Position numbers and translations under genes: made by a program. This document shows, piece by piece, positions 9,268 through 20,632 of a DNA stretch of 64,000 bases. The notes beneath the pieces are model-generated. The model was not told the origin of the DNA. It worked only from the letters and a program-made list of their open reading frames with translations, and did no database searches. The DNA is from Cycas panzhihuaensis. Lineage: Eukaryota > Cycadophyta. The stretch lies in NCBI GenBank assembly GCA_023213395.1, contig CM041465.1, positions 115,203,741 to 115,267,740 of the forward strand, given 5' to 3'. Positions within the stretch are counted from its first letter, which is position 1. Every line of letters begins with the position of its first letter.

Positions 9268-9925
9268 GACATGTATATGTAGTTTTGGCAGGGGAAAGCA
9301 TGGGCCTCCAGGGGGTCATATATAGGATCATATGATTGTACCCCCCCTGCAAGGACACCAGCTTCCCAGGATGTATAATGACATGATTTCTGATATGTAT
9401 GTATATATATATGCATGGGGTGATTGGGACCCCATTTGGATATGAGATGCTGTGTATGATGTATCATGTGGATGACATGTATGGTTATTTTGTGTATTGT
9501 GAATGTTATGTTGTAGATGTTTTATGTTATGGATAATTTATGTTATGAACACATGTTCCCTTCCATGTATGGCTATACGTTTAACAGGAGCACACATACA
9601 CGTCGTGAATGGAACGACAGAGAGATGTGAGGTTAGAGGATAGCGCGGCATACACGTCTACAGGAGAGCATAGCGGGATATGCGAAGGAAACAACAGGTG
9701 AGGGAAGGGGCGACGGTGCCCCCAAGCGTCTTCCTGATTGGGGGATGCCCAAGCAAGACGACACAAGGGTTCCCGAGAGGATACAGGAATGCGAGTTCCG
9801 TGGAAGGAACCGAAAAGAAGAAGGGGGATCCATCTTAAATTGCCACTCTACCCATGGTTGGGAAGAATGGGGACAACCTAAGATGGTAGTTTAGGCTCAT
9901 TTCGGAGCAGGGCGAAGGGATCACC
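9268..9925. other. Spacer between PMD gene end and integrase end in element T
   Basis: No coding sequence is recognised on either strand. The part 9400-9560 is TG/AT-rich (repeated TATG, TGTATG words) and may hold the 3' end signals of the antisense PMD transcript. Near 9885-9860 on the minus strand a TGAGCCTAAACTACC motif resembles the repeats at 935-1006. Confidence 0.4.
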
Positions 9926-11040
9926 GAGAGATCATGCGTAAAACTTCTTAAGGAACATCCCATTAATAGCTTTCTCAAATTCGAGCCCTTCCAGGGTGGC
10001 TATCCTATAAGCACCATTATCGAGGGATTCGATAATGATGAAAGGACCAACCCATCAGGGGTTGAATTTGGTCAAACGATCATGGAGATATTCGAGCTTG
10101 AGGACATAGTCCCTAGGAAACAAAGGGCGGGAATGAAGGCATTTATCGTGGGCCCTTTGTGAGCAAGCTTCGGATTCCAGGTTAGCCTAATAAGCAGCTA
10201 AGCGTCTCTCATCCAAAGCTTCGAGGTCGAGCAGGCGGGCTTGACAGATCGACTCTTCGTCGATGACACCTCGAAGGGAGACTCACAAGGAAGGAATCTC
10301 CACCTCCAACGGGAGTACCGCCTCGATCAAGTAGACACGGGAGAACGGGGTCATTCAGGTGGCGAGCAGAGATAGAGGTACGATAAGCCCACAAGGTGGA
10401 GGGCAACTGAAGGTGCCAATCCCTTTGGGATTGAGCAACGGTTTTCTTGAGGATGCTTACAAGAGTCTTATTAAAAGACTCCACTTGGCCATTTGCCTGA
10501 GGGTAGTAAGAGGAGGAAGTCTTATGAGAAATTTTGAACTTCTCACAAAGCTCATCCACCTCCTTATTACAGAAAGGAGTTCCGTTGTCAGTGATCAGGA
10601 CGTCCAGAATTCCAAAGCGGCAAATGATGTGCTGATAAATGAATGTGGCAATCGTTTTGCTAGGAGTAGTGATCAAGGGGATGGCCTCCGCCCATTTGGT
10701 AAAATACTCCGTGGCAGTCAAGATGAACTTGTGCTGTGATGATGAAGGCGGGGAGATAGCCCCAATGAGGTTGAGTCCCCACTAAGCGAAAGGCCATGGC
10801 GAAACAATAGGATGCAGGGCCTCGGAAGGCACATGGGAAATGTTGGCGTGCTCTTGACATCGCTGACATTTCAGAGCAAAGGCGTGAGCGTCTTTAAAAA
10901 GAGACGGCCAAAAATAGCCCATGCGAAGGATCCTCTTAGCCATAGACTGGCCCCCAAAGTGGCCTCCACAAATGCCATGGTGGCATTCGCGAAGTACCTG
11001 GTCAGCTTCATCAGCAGTGACACAGCGGAGGAGGATCCCA
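9926..11040 (-). pseudogene. Integrase of element T (disrupted)
   Basis: The zinc-binding part (ECHHGICGGHFGG ... LKCQRCQEHA) sits at about 11010-10850. The catalytic core keeps Asp in LITDNGTPF and Glu in YYPQANGQVESFNKTL, but the first catalytic Asp of the usual WGLDIVGP motif is Asn here (WGLNLIG, codon 10772-10770). A TAG stop lies at 10784-10782. The frame shifts near 10340-10320, after which IEAVLPLEVEIPSL and the C-terminal GPFIIIESLDNGAYRI are readable to about 9930. Integrase would join the cDNA to host DNA; this copy should be inactive. Confidence 0.85.
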
Positions 11041-12632
11041 TCGAAGGACCTCTTATACAATACCTCGTTCACGAGGAGGTATTGCCTGGTAGAAGTCTGG
11101 ATACGAGATTTAACTTTATTACTAGTGTCAGGGCGGTATTGGTACTGTGTAAGATACCGCACTATGTCGCCGTACCACTCATTGTCGATGAGTGGATGGG
11201 GAGAAGCTCCCTGAATCGTCAAGATGGACTCATCGGGGAGAGAGTCTTCAACGGGAGTATCAAAGGAGTTAGGGATCGGGGCGTCCGCGAGTTGCTCGGC
11301 CACTATCATGCCCTTCTTTGATTTCTGGTTAACGATAAGGAGATCGAACTCTTGGAGTAGGACAGCCCAACGAACAGCCCTACCCATCAAATCTGAACGG
11401 GTTAGTAAGTATCTCAAGGGATTAGATTGAACGATCACCTTGGTAGTATTGCCGAGCAAGTAGTGCCTAAACTTCTTGGTCGCATGGACCAAGGAGAGAC
11501 ATTCCTTCTCGGCAGGGGAATAATTAAGCTCTGCAGCCACGAGGGTGCGACTGATGAAATATATAGCTCTCTCAGTTCCTGAGTCATCCTTCTGAGCGAG
11601 CATAGTGCCCAAGGATTCGTCAGTCGCTGAGGTATACAGGATGAAGGGCCTATCGAATCGGGGAGGCACCAATGTAGGAGCGGAAGCTAGGGCTTCCTTG
11701 AGTCCTTCGAAGGCCTTTTGGGTCTTGTCAGACCAGGCAAAAGGAGCTCCCTTCTTTAATAGGTTCGTGAGGGGCTTAGCGCTCATAGCGAAGTCAGCTA
11801 AGAAGCGCCTAAGGAAACCGAGCTTGCCTAGAAACGACTTAATCTGTCGTTGAGTTCTAGGTGGCGGCATGTCGAGGATCGCTCTGACTTTGTTAGGGTC
11901 GATCTGAATTCCCCGTTTGGATACAAGGAATGCAAGGAGTTTGCCCGAGGTAACGGAAAACACACATTTAAGCGGATTAAGACTGACGTGATACTCGCGG
12001 CATCGTGAGAAGATGGCACACAAGTTGGACATGTGATGGGCCCTCACGCGGGAGAGACCCATCATATCATCCATGAAGACCTCCAGCATGTCGTTGAGGA
12101 GGTCATGGAAGATGAAATGCATGGCTCTTTGGTAAGTAGTGCCTGCATTTTTAAGGCCACAGGGCATCGCCTTATAGGCGAAGGTACCCCAGGGAGTAGT
12201 CAAGGCCATCTTATGGCGGTCTTCGGGAGAAATCTGGATCTGGTTATAACCAGAGAAGCCATCCATTAGGGACATCACTTCGAATCCGGTGGTGCGATCA
12301 ATGATTTGATCTAGGAAGGGTAACGAAAAATTGTCCTTAGGACAAGCGTTGTTGATGTCGTGAAAGTCGACGCATATACGGATTGCCCCGTTCTTTTTAG
12401 CAATGGGAACAATGTTGGAGACCCACTTAGGATAGTCAATAGAAGTAATGAGCCCAGCGCCCAGAAGCTTCTCAACCTCCATTTTGACAGCGGCAGATAG
12501 CTTCGGGTGAAGGGGATGCTACTTCTGGTGCACAGGGCGGGCGCTAGGAAGGGTGGTGAGGTTATGAGTGACAATCGAGGGGTCGATTCCCTTCATGTCA
12601 GCATAATCCCACGCAAAAATGTCTCAGAATTC
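11041..12632 (-). CDS. Reverse transcriptase and RNase H of element T
   Basis: The frame from ATG 12482 runs 566 codons without a stop and continues into integrase. RT motifs include GAIRICVDFHDINNACPKD, SLMDGFSGYNQI and FMDDMMG (residues 136-139, a variant of YxDD). The attached RNase H begins FILYTSATDESLG and continues through YSPAEKECLSLVHA. It lacks the standard first Asp, as is common in the Tat lineage, which would fit with the separate second RNase H. Upstream of 12482 the same frame reaches back with stops (near 12633 and 12525) to protease, so all parts were one polyprotein. The role is copying element RNA to DNA. Confidence 0.92.
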
Positions 12633-14054
12633 CTAGAACAGAAGGGAGTACTCCCTTATCTCATCAGGAGAACATTCCAACTTGACCTTAATGACCTTGC
12701 CTGGGGCCAAGACTACATCTTGAGTTACCTCCATGCACATGGCGTTGCCCTCCTCGAAGTGGAGAGGGGCAAGATCAATGGGAGGAGGAGGAATAGGAGA
12801 CGGGATCGGATCGGCAAGCGTGGACCCGATCGCGAGAATCTTCTGATGACCAAGCCGGTGGTGACTAGAAGGCAAGTTGGGCATAGGACCTGCTAGATGC
12901 TCAAGCAGGGCTTCGTCATCCTTGAAATAATCCACCCCATAGATGACCTTACTTCGAGTAGAAGAAGCACTGGAGGGAGTAAGAGCAACGGGACTGTGAT
13001 GACCATCGGGTTGCTCAACTTCCTCGCAGAAATCCAAAGGAAACCTAGAAAGATGCTCCTCGGAAGGAGCGAAAGGCAATTCCTCAAAACCATTACCCAC
13101 GGGGGGTAATGAAAAAGAAGGACTGGCGACAGGCGGGTCAACACGAGCGATGATGTGTGACATGCATGAGGGGCTAGCCTCACCGATGAGAGGGGTTCTA
13201 GATGAGGATCTAGAACAGGGCAGGTGCGACTTATTGGCGCGGATGAAAGAGACAGGGTGAAGACAATCCTTGTCTTTGTCGAGCGACTCATCATCACTAA
13301 ACGAAGCAAGGTACCCGTAACTCCCAACGCTGATAGGGGCGAATCGCATGAGACTAGGAGGAGAAGACGCGGGGTCTTCTTTGGACAGATTAGGTATACC
13401 GATAGAGCAAGCCGAGGCGTGGGTAGATGAACCTTGGTTTGCCGAACTGGTGGAACGAGTTTGTTTGGTAAAAGAGCGTTCACGGGGAATCACTCTCATT
13501 CGTCCGTCATGGACGAATTTAAGTTGCCCCCAAAGAGTCAAGCACACGACTCCCATTTGGTCGAGCCATGGATGACCTAGAAGGAGGTTGTAATCCACAT
13601 CAACGTCGAGGACTACAACATCGGCAAGAACGGTCTTGCCCTCAAGGGTGAGCGGAATCGTGACAGATCCTAGAGGGGTCTTCTCGCTTCCGTTATAACC
13701 TTGGCATCGCCAGGGAACAGGTTCCAAGGCGGAGATACCAAGCTCTTGCATGACACGCAAGGGCATGGCATTAACAGAAGAACCGTTGTCGACAACAGTC
13801 CTTCGAAGAGTACAATCAGGCGTATCGATTGTGATGGTGAATGGGAAGTTCCATTGACATTCCCTTTCACCGGCGGGGGGAAGATCCTTAGGATCAAAGG
13901 AAATAGCACGTCCACTACCTTGGGCGACACCCAAAGCGTGGACAAGCGCATCACTCGATCCTAAAGCTTCCAGGAGGAGGGCCCGCTGCTCGGGACAACT
14001 CCTCAGAACGTCCATCAAGGACATTCCTGTAGCGACTGTATGAAGCTCGTCCAC
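12633..14054 (-). CDS. Aspartic protease region and linker of element T
   Basis: This 473-codon frame is open and in phase with gag and RT. The protease core has TVVDNGSSVNAMP (active Asp at residue 89, about 13790) and VVVLDVDVDYNLLLGHPWLDQMG, which contains the conserved flap and LLGHPWL motif of gypsy proteases. Roughly 250 residues of less conserved, Ser/Pro-rich linker follow before RT. The enzyme would cut the gag-pol polyprotein. A TAG near 12633 separates it from RT in the present copy; all stops in this region can be explained by C-to-T change. Confidence 0.88.
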   Translation of the reverse strand: MDELHTVATGMSLMDVLRSCPEQRALLLEALGSSDALVHALGVAQGSGRAISFDPKDLPPAGERECQWNFPFTITIDTPDCTLRRTVVDNGSSVNAMPLRVMQELGISALEPVPWRCQGYNGSEKTPLGSVTIPLTLEGKTVLADVVVLDVDVDYNLLLGHPWLDQMGVVCLTLWGQLKFVHDGRMRVIPRERSFTKQTRSTSSANQGSSTHASACSIGIPNLSKEDPASSPPSLMRFAPISVGSYGYLASFSDDESLDKDKDCLHPVSFIRANKSHLPCSRSSSRTPLIGEASPSCMSHIIARVDPPVASPSFSLPPVGNGFEELPFAPSEEHLSRFPLDFCEEVEQPDGHHSPVALTPSSASSTRSKVIYGVDYFKDDEALLEHLAGPMPNLPSSHHRLGHQKILAIGSTLADPIPSPIPPPPIDLAPLHFEEGNAMCMEVTQDVVLAPGKVIKVKLECSPDEIREYSLLF

Positions 14055-16082
14055 GATAGAGAAGGGCTTACCCTTCCCAGTAGGTTGGGTAAGTACCCTT
14101 CAGAAATCGTAATGACCCAGGTGTACGGGAATAGCCTTGGGAAAGAGAGGGACTTCCGGAGGAAGGGTTTCTGGAAGAGGGTCGGAAGGGGTGGAAGAAC
14201 AAGCAGCTCCCGCCGCTTCCTTAGCGGCTTGAGATCGCGTAAGGGCAAAAGTAGGAGTTGCTTCAAGCAACTGGATCACCTTCTTCCCCCTGTTCTGGGG
14301 TCATGAAGGCGATGGGATACGACAGCTAGGAGAACAAGAAGAGGAAGAAGAGTTCCGAGCGCCCTTCCCTTTGTCGCGGGAAGGACGGGGATCAGGCGAT
14401 CTTCCTCGGTTTCGGTTGTTCTTGGTTTGGGTATTGCGATCGCGTTCCCCGTGTTTAGGGAACGGATCCTTATGAACTGGTTGATCCAAATTAGGCCTTG
14501 AGGCCCATTTGGGAGAAGAATCACGTCGAGGGACATCCTTTGGATGCTGGGCCCTACAACGCGAATCGTCGTGGAAGCAATCCCCATGAATGGAGCACCA
14601 CTTCTTCTCAAGCGGAGGGTCAGACCTTCTCGCTTGAGAGGACTCGACGTTTCCATTCCTGGGAAGAGAAGCTTGGGTAGTTTGTTGGAGTTGTTTGTTC
14701 GATGTAGGGGATTAAGGACCTTGAAGCTTGAGCTCCTTCATCATACGCTCGAATGAGCGTATAGCTGATGTGAGAGGGTCTAAAGTCCTGTCGGTAGGAT
14801 GAGAGGAAGACCGAGTTGGTTGGGAAGGTTTGTTATCCTTGGTGGGGGGTGGTGCCTCACGGTGTTGTGAGGGCTTAAGAGGTTTCTTGAGACTAGCTTG
14901 GATCTCAATAGCCTCCAACACCAAGCACTTGGCAATTGCGAAGTCACACGTGGTCGCCCCCATCTTGAGGACTTCTACGTGGACTTCGGGGCAAGGTGCA
15001 TTGATGAAAAGGTCTCGCTTCAGCTCCTTGGGTAATGTTGCCTTAGTGGAGTGAAGCAAGTCATGGAATCGCCACACAAAGTCACGATTCATCTCATTGT
15101 GACTTTGTTTGAGTGAGAGAAGGGACTTCATTCCGCTCTCGAATAGATGAGCTACATCAAAATAGTTGATGAACTCATCCACCAATTACTGGAATGAATG
15201 GATTGAGTGGGCAGGGAGATGATAGAACCATTTGAGGGCATCACCTTGCAGGGATCGCGGAAAAAGTTTCATCAGAATATGGTCGTAAGCCCAGTAATCG
15301 ATGCATGCCATAGAAAAACTACGGACATGCTCCGCCGGGTCTTGCGACAAAGTTCCATCGAATCTAGGGACTTCAGGGGGATGAGGCGGCAAGTTGGTTC
15401 GCAATGCCTCAACGGAAAGAGGGGTTGACCTAAAGTCCATGAAGGGACGCGTCCTTGCCTGAACTGTAGGATCAACGAATGTCAAAGTAGGTAACGCACA
15501 AGGAGCGGATGAGGGTGAGACACCCATCCCTCCTTGAGGAAGCGCCCCTTGCTGAAAAGAGGTGTGGGGGTAGGTGCCTGGGAAGGGAGTCGGGTTCCCT
15601 TGCGAAGGCACAATGGATGGAATTGCGTTGGAAGATGGGCAAGCGGGGTGTGGAACCAAGTTCTGCCCATATGGGCCACCCGTAGGTGGGGCGACCCCAT
15701 ATGGGTGTAGCGGGTCCACCCCATAAACGGGAAGACGACTTCCTCTACCCTGCCCCTAAGGTTGAGAAGTATACCCTAGGGGAACGTAGAAGGAAGCACC
15801 AACATGCTGGGTTAGAGGATGCGTGGGAGTGGGTCCCACATAACTAGTGATTGGAAAGCTAGTAGGACCGGCAGGCCTACTAGGGACGGTATGCGCCACG
15901 TTAGGGGATGGCACATTGGTTTGGTTAGGAACGGGTATGCTAACCTTCAATTGAGGGAAAGATACACCATGAGAAGATCCTAAGGCATTGGGACCTTGAT
16001 GAGGAATAGAAGGTGCAACACGTGCCCCCACTGCAGGAATAGGAAACGAGTGGGATGTACGTGTAGGCACGAAGGGATTTGT
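14055..16082 (-). pseudogene. Gag of element T
   Basis: Retrotransposon gag motifs are clear: VPRFDGTLSQDPAEHVRSF, LMKLFPRSLQGDALKWFYHL, then VDEFINYFDVAHLFES and RDFVWRFHDLL. A zinc-binding motif C-x2-H-x4-H-x4-C (WCSIHGDCFHDDSRC, about 14610-14565) is a variant of the usual knuckle. Stops at about 15757 (TAG), 15187 (TAA), 14712 and 14302 interrupt one continuous frame, and each can come from a Gln or Arg codon by C-to-T change. Upstream, the Pro/Thr-rich N-terminus starts near 16088. Gag forms the virus-like particle that packages element RNA. Confidence 0.85.
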
Positions 16083-16084
16083 TG

Positions 16085-16495
16085 TCACAGGAAGGGTGGA
16101 CGAGGATGAGGCATGGAGCGGAGGAGCGGAAGAGGAAGAGGCTCCTCCACGAAGGGCATCCTCAAGCCATCTAGGGCGCGGCGATACCCATTAAGAGCTT
16201 CAACTACGTCAACAAGAGGAGTCCCTACATACTCGTAAGAGGTGATCGGAACGTCGAACAAAGTAGGTTCCTCGGAATGTTCCTCATAAGAATCACCAAC
16301 TACGTGGCAAGCCTCAAGAGGAACGGATCCTTCCACGGCATAGGTAGAAGGATGGGCATCAAGTGAAATGTGTTGGTCATTTGGGTAATAAAGGGGGTCG
16401 TCACCCTCTTGGGTGGACCCGGGAATAGCAGAAGGAAAGGCATGGGTTTCCAAGGTTGAAGTGTGGTAGGTCCAATCGGAAGAGTATCCCTCCAT
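16085..16495 (-). CDS. Acidic leader ORF upstream of gag (unknown)
   Basis: An open frame (ATG at 16495; open up to 16567) encodes an acidic Ser/Asp/Glu/Tyr-rich stretch with no known domain. It is in a different frame from gag and overlaps its start by a few bases. It may be the true gag N-terminus with one frameshift, or a separate ORF1 as in some Tat/Ogre-type elements. Element B has comparable sequence at about 57.3-57.9 kb, too decayed to decide. Confidence 0.45.
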   Translation of the reverse strand: MEGYSSDWTYHTSTLETHAFPSAIPGSTQEGDDPLYYPNDQHISLDAHPSTYAVEGSVPLEACHVVGDSYEEHSEEPTLFDVPITSYEYVGTPLVDVVEALNGYRRALDGLRMPFVEEPLPLPLLRSMPHPRPPFL

Positions 16496-16734
16496 AGTCG
16501 GATCGGAATCCGATGAGGCAAGGAGACGATACTCGAGGTCTTCTAACAAAGGAGGTAGACCGCGCAAACGACGAGAAAAATGTCACATGCAAGGTCAACC
16601 GACGATGTTAGGAAAAGAGAAAGAGCGGTAAAACACATGTGTTGGGGGCTGCCCAACACGGAGATCTAGATAGGTATAAAAAGGATCACACAAGAGTAGC
16701 GAAACCAACCGAAGAGAGCAAAACTAGCTCCCTT

Positions 16735-16759
16735 CTTGGCGGTCCCAGTGATGGTCGCA
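16735..16759 (-). promoter_or_regulatory. Primer binding site of element T
   Basis: Directly inside the 5' LTR, the sense strand reads TGCGACCATCACTGGGACC. It resembles the Tat-type primer site TGGCGACTC-x-CTGGGGA with one base missing near the start. It abuts the LTR with no spacer. Which tRNA is used is not certain. Confidence 0.55.
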
Positions 16760-19353
16760 TGATGGGCCCGCTACTCTGGGATAACTACCTAAGCGATAGG
16801 TGTGGGGAGAGTGAGTGGTGAAATGATAGAAGATGGAACCTAAAGGTGAGTAACTATCACCTTGAGCGCCCGTCTTGTGGGAGGCGAGTTCGGGATCCGC
16901 AATGGAGTATGGCTATTATCGGTGACCCTTCACCGCTTGAACAAGGGGTGAAGGTGCGTGGGGCAAACTGGGTTGACCTAGAGGTAGGACCCTCCCACCC
17001 TTGGGTGGCGGAAGGGGAAGAGAGAACCTAATGGAGATAGGCCAAGAGTAAGCCTACACAACCTAACCGGGTGCACGAGTGATGCGCAAAGCAAGGCACT
17101 TGTGTGGTTAAGGAGAGAGGAGGAAAGGTAGGGGAGAAGAGGGCTCCTACAATCTTTCCCTCTGACGGTAAGATGCATGTAACAAGACAAATGAGTCACA
17201 AACAAATACCAAGCCAATTTTCCCCTTTTATCTTTCAATGTGCTAGTTACTAAGAGAGAAATAAAAGGAAAAAAAGAGGTAGCGAAGGGGCATGAAACGT
17301 GCACCTAGATCGAGGGCGTGCGGGATGAAGAAGCCTTCTCGAGGAGCACCCAACCACTCTGCGCGACGGACTGGATGCGAGATGTTGCGGCGGGCGAAAG
17401 ATGGGCTTCCTTACCTTCCCCAGAAAATCACATGCGATACCAAAGAAAGAAAGGAAGCACCAACTAATAAATGAAACAGTATAAAAACATAACGCATGCA
17501 AAGGTGCTTACCGGTAACGAGGCCAACGGGTGATGTTCTCCACGTTTCCCAAATACCTGCAAGCAATAGCAGTCTCTCTCTCTTCCCGAAGGAAGAACAC
17601 TAACATGCAACACAAAACTCTAGCAATATATGCCTAAATAACATAAACGAGAATCTGAATATACATGCATTAGTGCTAATCCAACGATGAAAGTATCAAG
17701 AGAAAGTGACCAAGGTGAAAGTAAATGATTGGGTAAGCCTCGGAGTGGCCTACCTCCCGCAAATGATGCCCTAACCTCCCCTCAAGAGCCACGAGGCAGC
17801 GAGGATAGAGTCGAGAGCAAGGGCTGGAAAACGGCAGTAAACATGGCAAAGGGAGACCCAAGGACACCCACGGCGAACCGGGATGCTATGAGGAGCAAAC
17901 CGAGTGGCCGGGAAGAAAAGGTGAAGCAAAACCAGTGGTTGGGACTTATGAGTGATGCCCAAACCTGGGAAAAAAGGCCCCAAATCAGTGCTGCAACTTG
18001 TGACAGCGCTGGTTTGGGCAACCAAAGGGAGCCTTCAAACCCTTGTTTGCAAGCCAAGGGCAGCACGGGGCGAGAGGGAGGCTTTGGAGGGCTTAGAGCC
18101 ATTTAGGGAGCATGGAAGGTGGTACGGAATCCACCCAGCTCCTCTCCAAAACCTATGCCACCCCTCAACGCTGCTGCCTTGAGCAACAAACGCAGGCAAG
18201 AAGCACAGAAAGAGTGGTATAGCAGTCCTCAGAAGGGAGGAAAACCAACTCTCAAGAAACAAGCAAGAGAAAACAAGCTTAAGCATAAATATCACGAGAA
18301 AAGCCAATATAAAGCAAGGAATACCTGAAAAGGGGAGGCAAGGGGTTTGCCTCAGTCAAGGAGCAGTGAAGAGGGGCTGAGAAATCAGCCTAGATCTGAA
18401 GTAGGGCAGGTTTGGGACCCTGCTACGGAGATGTGATGAGAAACACCTGCACTCGGGGCACTTGTGGGCTGCCTGAGCAAAGATCAACTAGAAACCACTC
18501 CAAAGGGGCCTTCTCCAAGGCGTTTGAGGGGCTGGGAGAATGTCTCAGCCACACCAAAGGAGAGCTGGGCACTGTAGGAAGGGTGCAAGTCCGATTCTTG
18601 ACGAGGCAGGAGAGTAGAGCAACGCAGGAGGATGTTTCCTTGAGAGCAATTCCAAAAGTGAGCAAAAACGATCCTTGAAAATGAGCCAAAAAGGGCTTAA
18701 GTACTCAAACAAAACCCTAAAGCAGGCGATTAGGGCGTAGCTGGAAGAGAAATAAGGCGCGAGCCATGTGGCAATTTCGCAATAAATGCGAAATTGCCAC
18801 GGCGAATTTTTAGAAAGCACCTGAGATAGTCGTACCGCCGAGAATTTCGCGGTATCGCGGATATTCAGGCGGTACCACAAAAAATCTGGCGGTACGTACC
18901 TAGAGCCAAAAATGGGGCTCACCAACCAGTCTAGGCTGGGGGCAGATGACCGAAAGGACTAATGGGAAGCTAAGACACCTACCCGGGGGTAAACATGCCA
19001 ACAAATGGGTCCAAGGGAGCAAAAGTAGGGCTCGACCGGGGTGGCAAGTTGACCAAATGATGACGGGACATCACACGGGTGGAGGTGGCGCAAGCCTAGT
19101 GGATCCTGGAGCGAGGAGGGCAGATGCGGGAAGTGATGTGGTCACCAGGGTTCCACGCTCGCTAGGAGTGTGCCCCTGCTATAGTCATCATAGGCTAAAA
19201 TAAATGTGGACGACTACAAGGTCACCCACAAAGTCATACACATGCAGATACGCAAGCAAACACCCAATAAAAGAAAGCGGCGATAATGCGAAAAACATAC
19301 CTGCACTTACCTGAGTCGGTGATTCCGTATCCATTCCCGGAAGCTAGGAAACA
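16760..19353 (-). repeat. 5' LTR of element T
   Basis: This is the 2.6-kb partner of 2748-5345. In sense it starts TGTTTCCTAG at 19353 and ends ...GGGCCCATCA at 16760, next to the primer site. It contains inverted repeats rich in GTACCG (CGTACCGCC near 18830 and GGCGGTACG near 18890). Promoter signals should lie here but no convincing TATA box was picked out. Confidence 0.9.
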
Positions 19354-19358
19354 ATATC
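19354..19358. repeat. Target site duplication ATATC, right copy (element T)
   Basis: This is the exact partner of 2743-2747. Confidence 0.85.
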
Positions 19359-20265
19359 CTCTCCCTCTCCTTCATCCTACTACAAGAGCCTCCTTTTCTA
19401 TTACCCTCTCTATGGCATCCAGCTCATTATCACTCCATATTAGGAGTCCTGTATAGGCATCCTTTACCAACTGTATCCTAGTCATCCTATAGAGGAGAGG
19501 ACTATGTGTTCTCCTCGCCATGATATCTAGCATGTTATGAATTTAAGACCTCATATGCCATCTGTTCATTCCCAAATCCATTAGTATTAGCTCTCTTGGC
19601 TCTCCTCTTGGTCATATCAATGGAATATGGTTGTATAGCCAACACACCACGATGGAACTATATAAGAATCCTCCCTACCCTATCCTCCTAATCCTTGATA
19701 ATTTATAACTAATGCTATTGACTATAAACTGCCCTCAGTTGATATGAATACCCTACTCATATCATCTCACTACCTCTATCCAGTAAGTTGAGATCCCCAT
19801 GAAGTTCTGTGTCCTTATTATCTTATAAATAATAATCTGAGCAATGATCCTCCTCACCAGTGGAATACCTCCTACTATCCTAATAGCCTCAATGGGGATC
19901 CCATGCTGATCTATCTAATCAATAAACCCTATCAAGTACATACTACATGCTATTTGGGACTCCTTGTCTATCACCCCAATGAAGCAAACTCTCTCTCCAT
20001 ACTAGCTGACTCTCAAGATCCTCCCTACATCCCTTAGGATGATCTCAATGTCTTTGATTACATACACTCTAAAAATATTATGTCTTAAGACCCAATAGCT
20101 AATAAAATTACGAAGTATCTCATGCTCCATCACAAGTTGGTTGGATCCACTCACTTGTGAGAGGTTGCATGCTCTCAAAACACCCCACCTTACCTCATTT
20201 AGTTGACTAATGAGCTCTCTAATAGCCATCCCTTCATTTTCTTAAGTCTCCACTCTCTCTAAGAC
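19359..20265 (-). pseudogene. PMD gene copy A, main part of exon 2 (PMD domain), decayed
   Basis: The minus strand from 20265 reads VLERVET-ENEGMAIRELIS, then EILRNFISYWVLRHN and FRVYVIKDIEIILRDVGRILRVS. This aligns residue by residue with the T copy (AVLAVDNRENVGMAML; LLVDIVSHWDRRRH; FHLPQVGDVMVMPRDIRWILGVP). Further down, RRIIAQIIIYKIIRTQNFMG matches VILCILFQISQKQNYREVPGG, and YSSIVVCWLYNHI matches YNTLLQCWYFDHF. It is now full of stops. It is interrupted at 19358 by element T and resumes at 2747. Confidence 0.8.
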
Positions 20266-20608
20266 CTGCATCACATCAATTTCAATCTATTAGTAACTTG
20301 ATTTCATTCAAAATTTTGATTTTTTTAAAAAGTTTTATATATTAAAAGTTTAAAAGTGTAACTATTTAACTAAAAACGTAGTTTCACAGTTGAAAAATAT
20401 AGTTTCATAGTGAAGAATATGACTTCATAGTGAAAAACATGATTTCCTCTAATGGGCCTAATACTAAAATTGTATTTTTCACTGATTATTTATGTTTTTC
20501 ATTTCCAAGTCACATTTTTGGTGTATTGGTCACACATTTTACACTATATTATCATAATTTTCATTAAAAAATTAAAAAAATATAAAAAAATTAATATGTT
20601 CCACTCAC
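20266..20608 (-). other. Predicted intron 1 of PMD gene copy A
   Basis: The donor CCA|GTGAGTGGA at 20608 is identical over ten bases with that of T (6876). The acceptor GATGCAG ends at 20266. The 343-base AT-rich intron joins exon 1 and exon 2 in phase 0, as in T. Confidence 0.65.
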
Positions 20609-20632
20609 TGGGTACCTCTCTCTCTACTCCAT
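20609..20632 (-). pseudogene. PMD gene copy A, exon 1 (8 codons)
   Basis: From ATG at 20632 the frame reads M-E-stop-R-E-R-Y-P and then the donor. The T copy reads M-A-V-A-R-P-D-P over exactly eight codons to the same donor. One stop is now present. Confidence 0.6.

Larger units (their letters stand above)
2748..19353 (-). mobile_element. Element T: Tat-like Ty3/gypsy LTR retrotransposon with antisense PMD gene and second RNase H
   Basis: The element is complete in outline, 16.6 kb, and reads on the minus strand. Sense order: LTR (19353-16760), primer site, acidic leader ORF, gag, protease, RT/RNase H, integrase, antisense PMD gene, separate RNase H, LTR (5345-2748). A second RNase H and a large region between integrase and the 3' LTR are Tat-lineage traits. 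The LTRs differ by a few percent by eye, largely C/T and G/A changes. The pol frame has several nonsense codons and a frameshift. It is clearly GC-richer, hence younger, than the sequence it sits in. It inserted into exon 2 of the PMD gene of an older relative. Confidence 0.9.

Noticed and set aside
10359-11321. Plus-strand frames of 97-169 codons opposite integrase and RT
   Set aside because: They are antisense shadows of a clear gypsy pol frame with no domain of their own.
12507-13575. Plus-strand frames opposite the protease region
   Set aside because: Mirror frames of the protease/linker coding sequence; no conserved motif.
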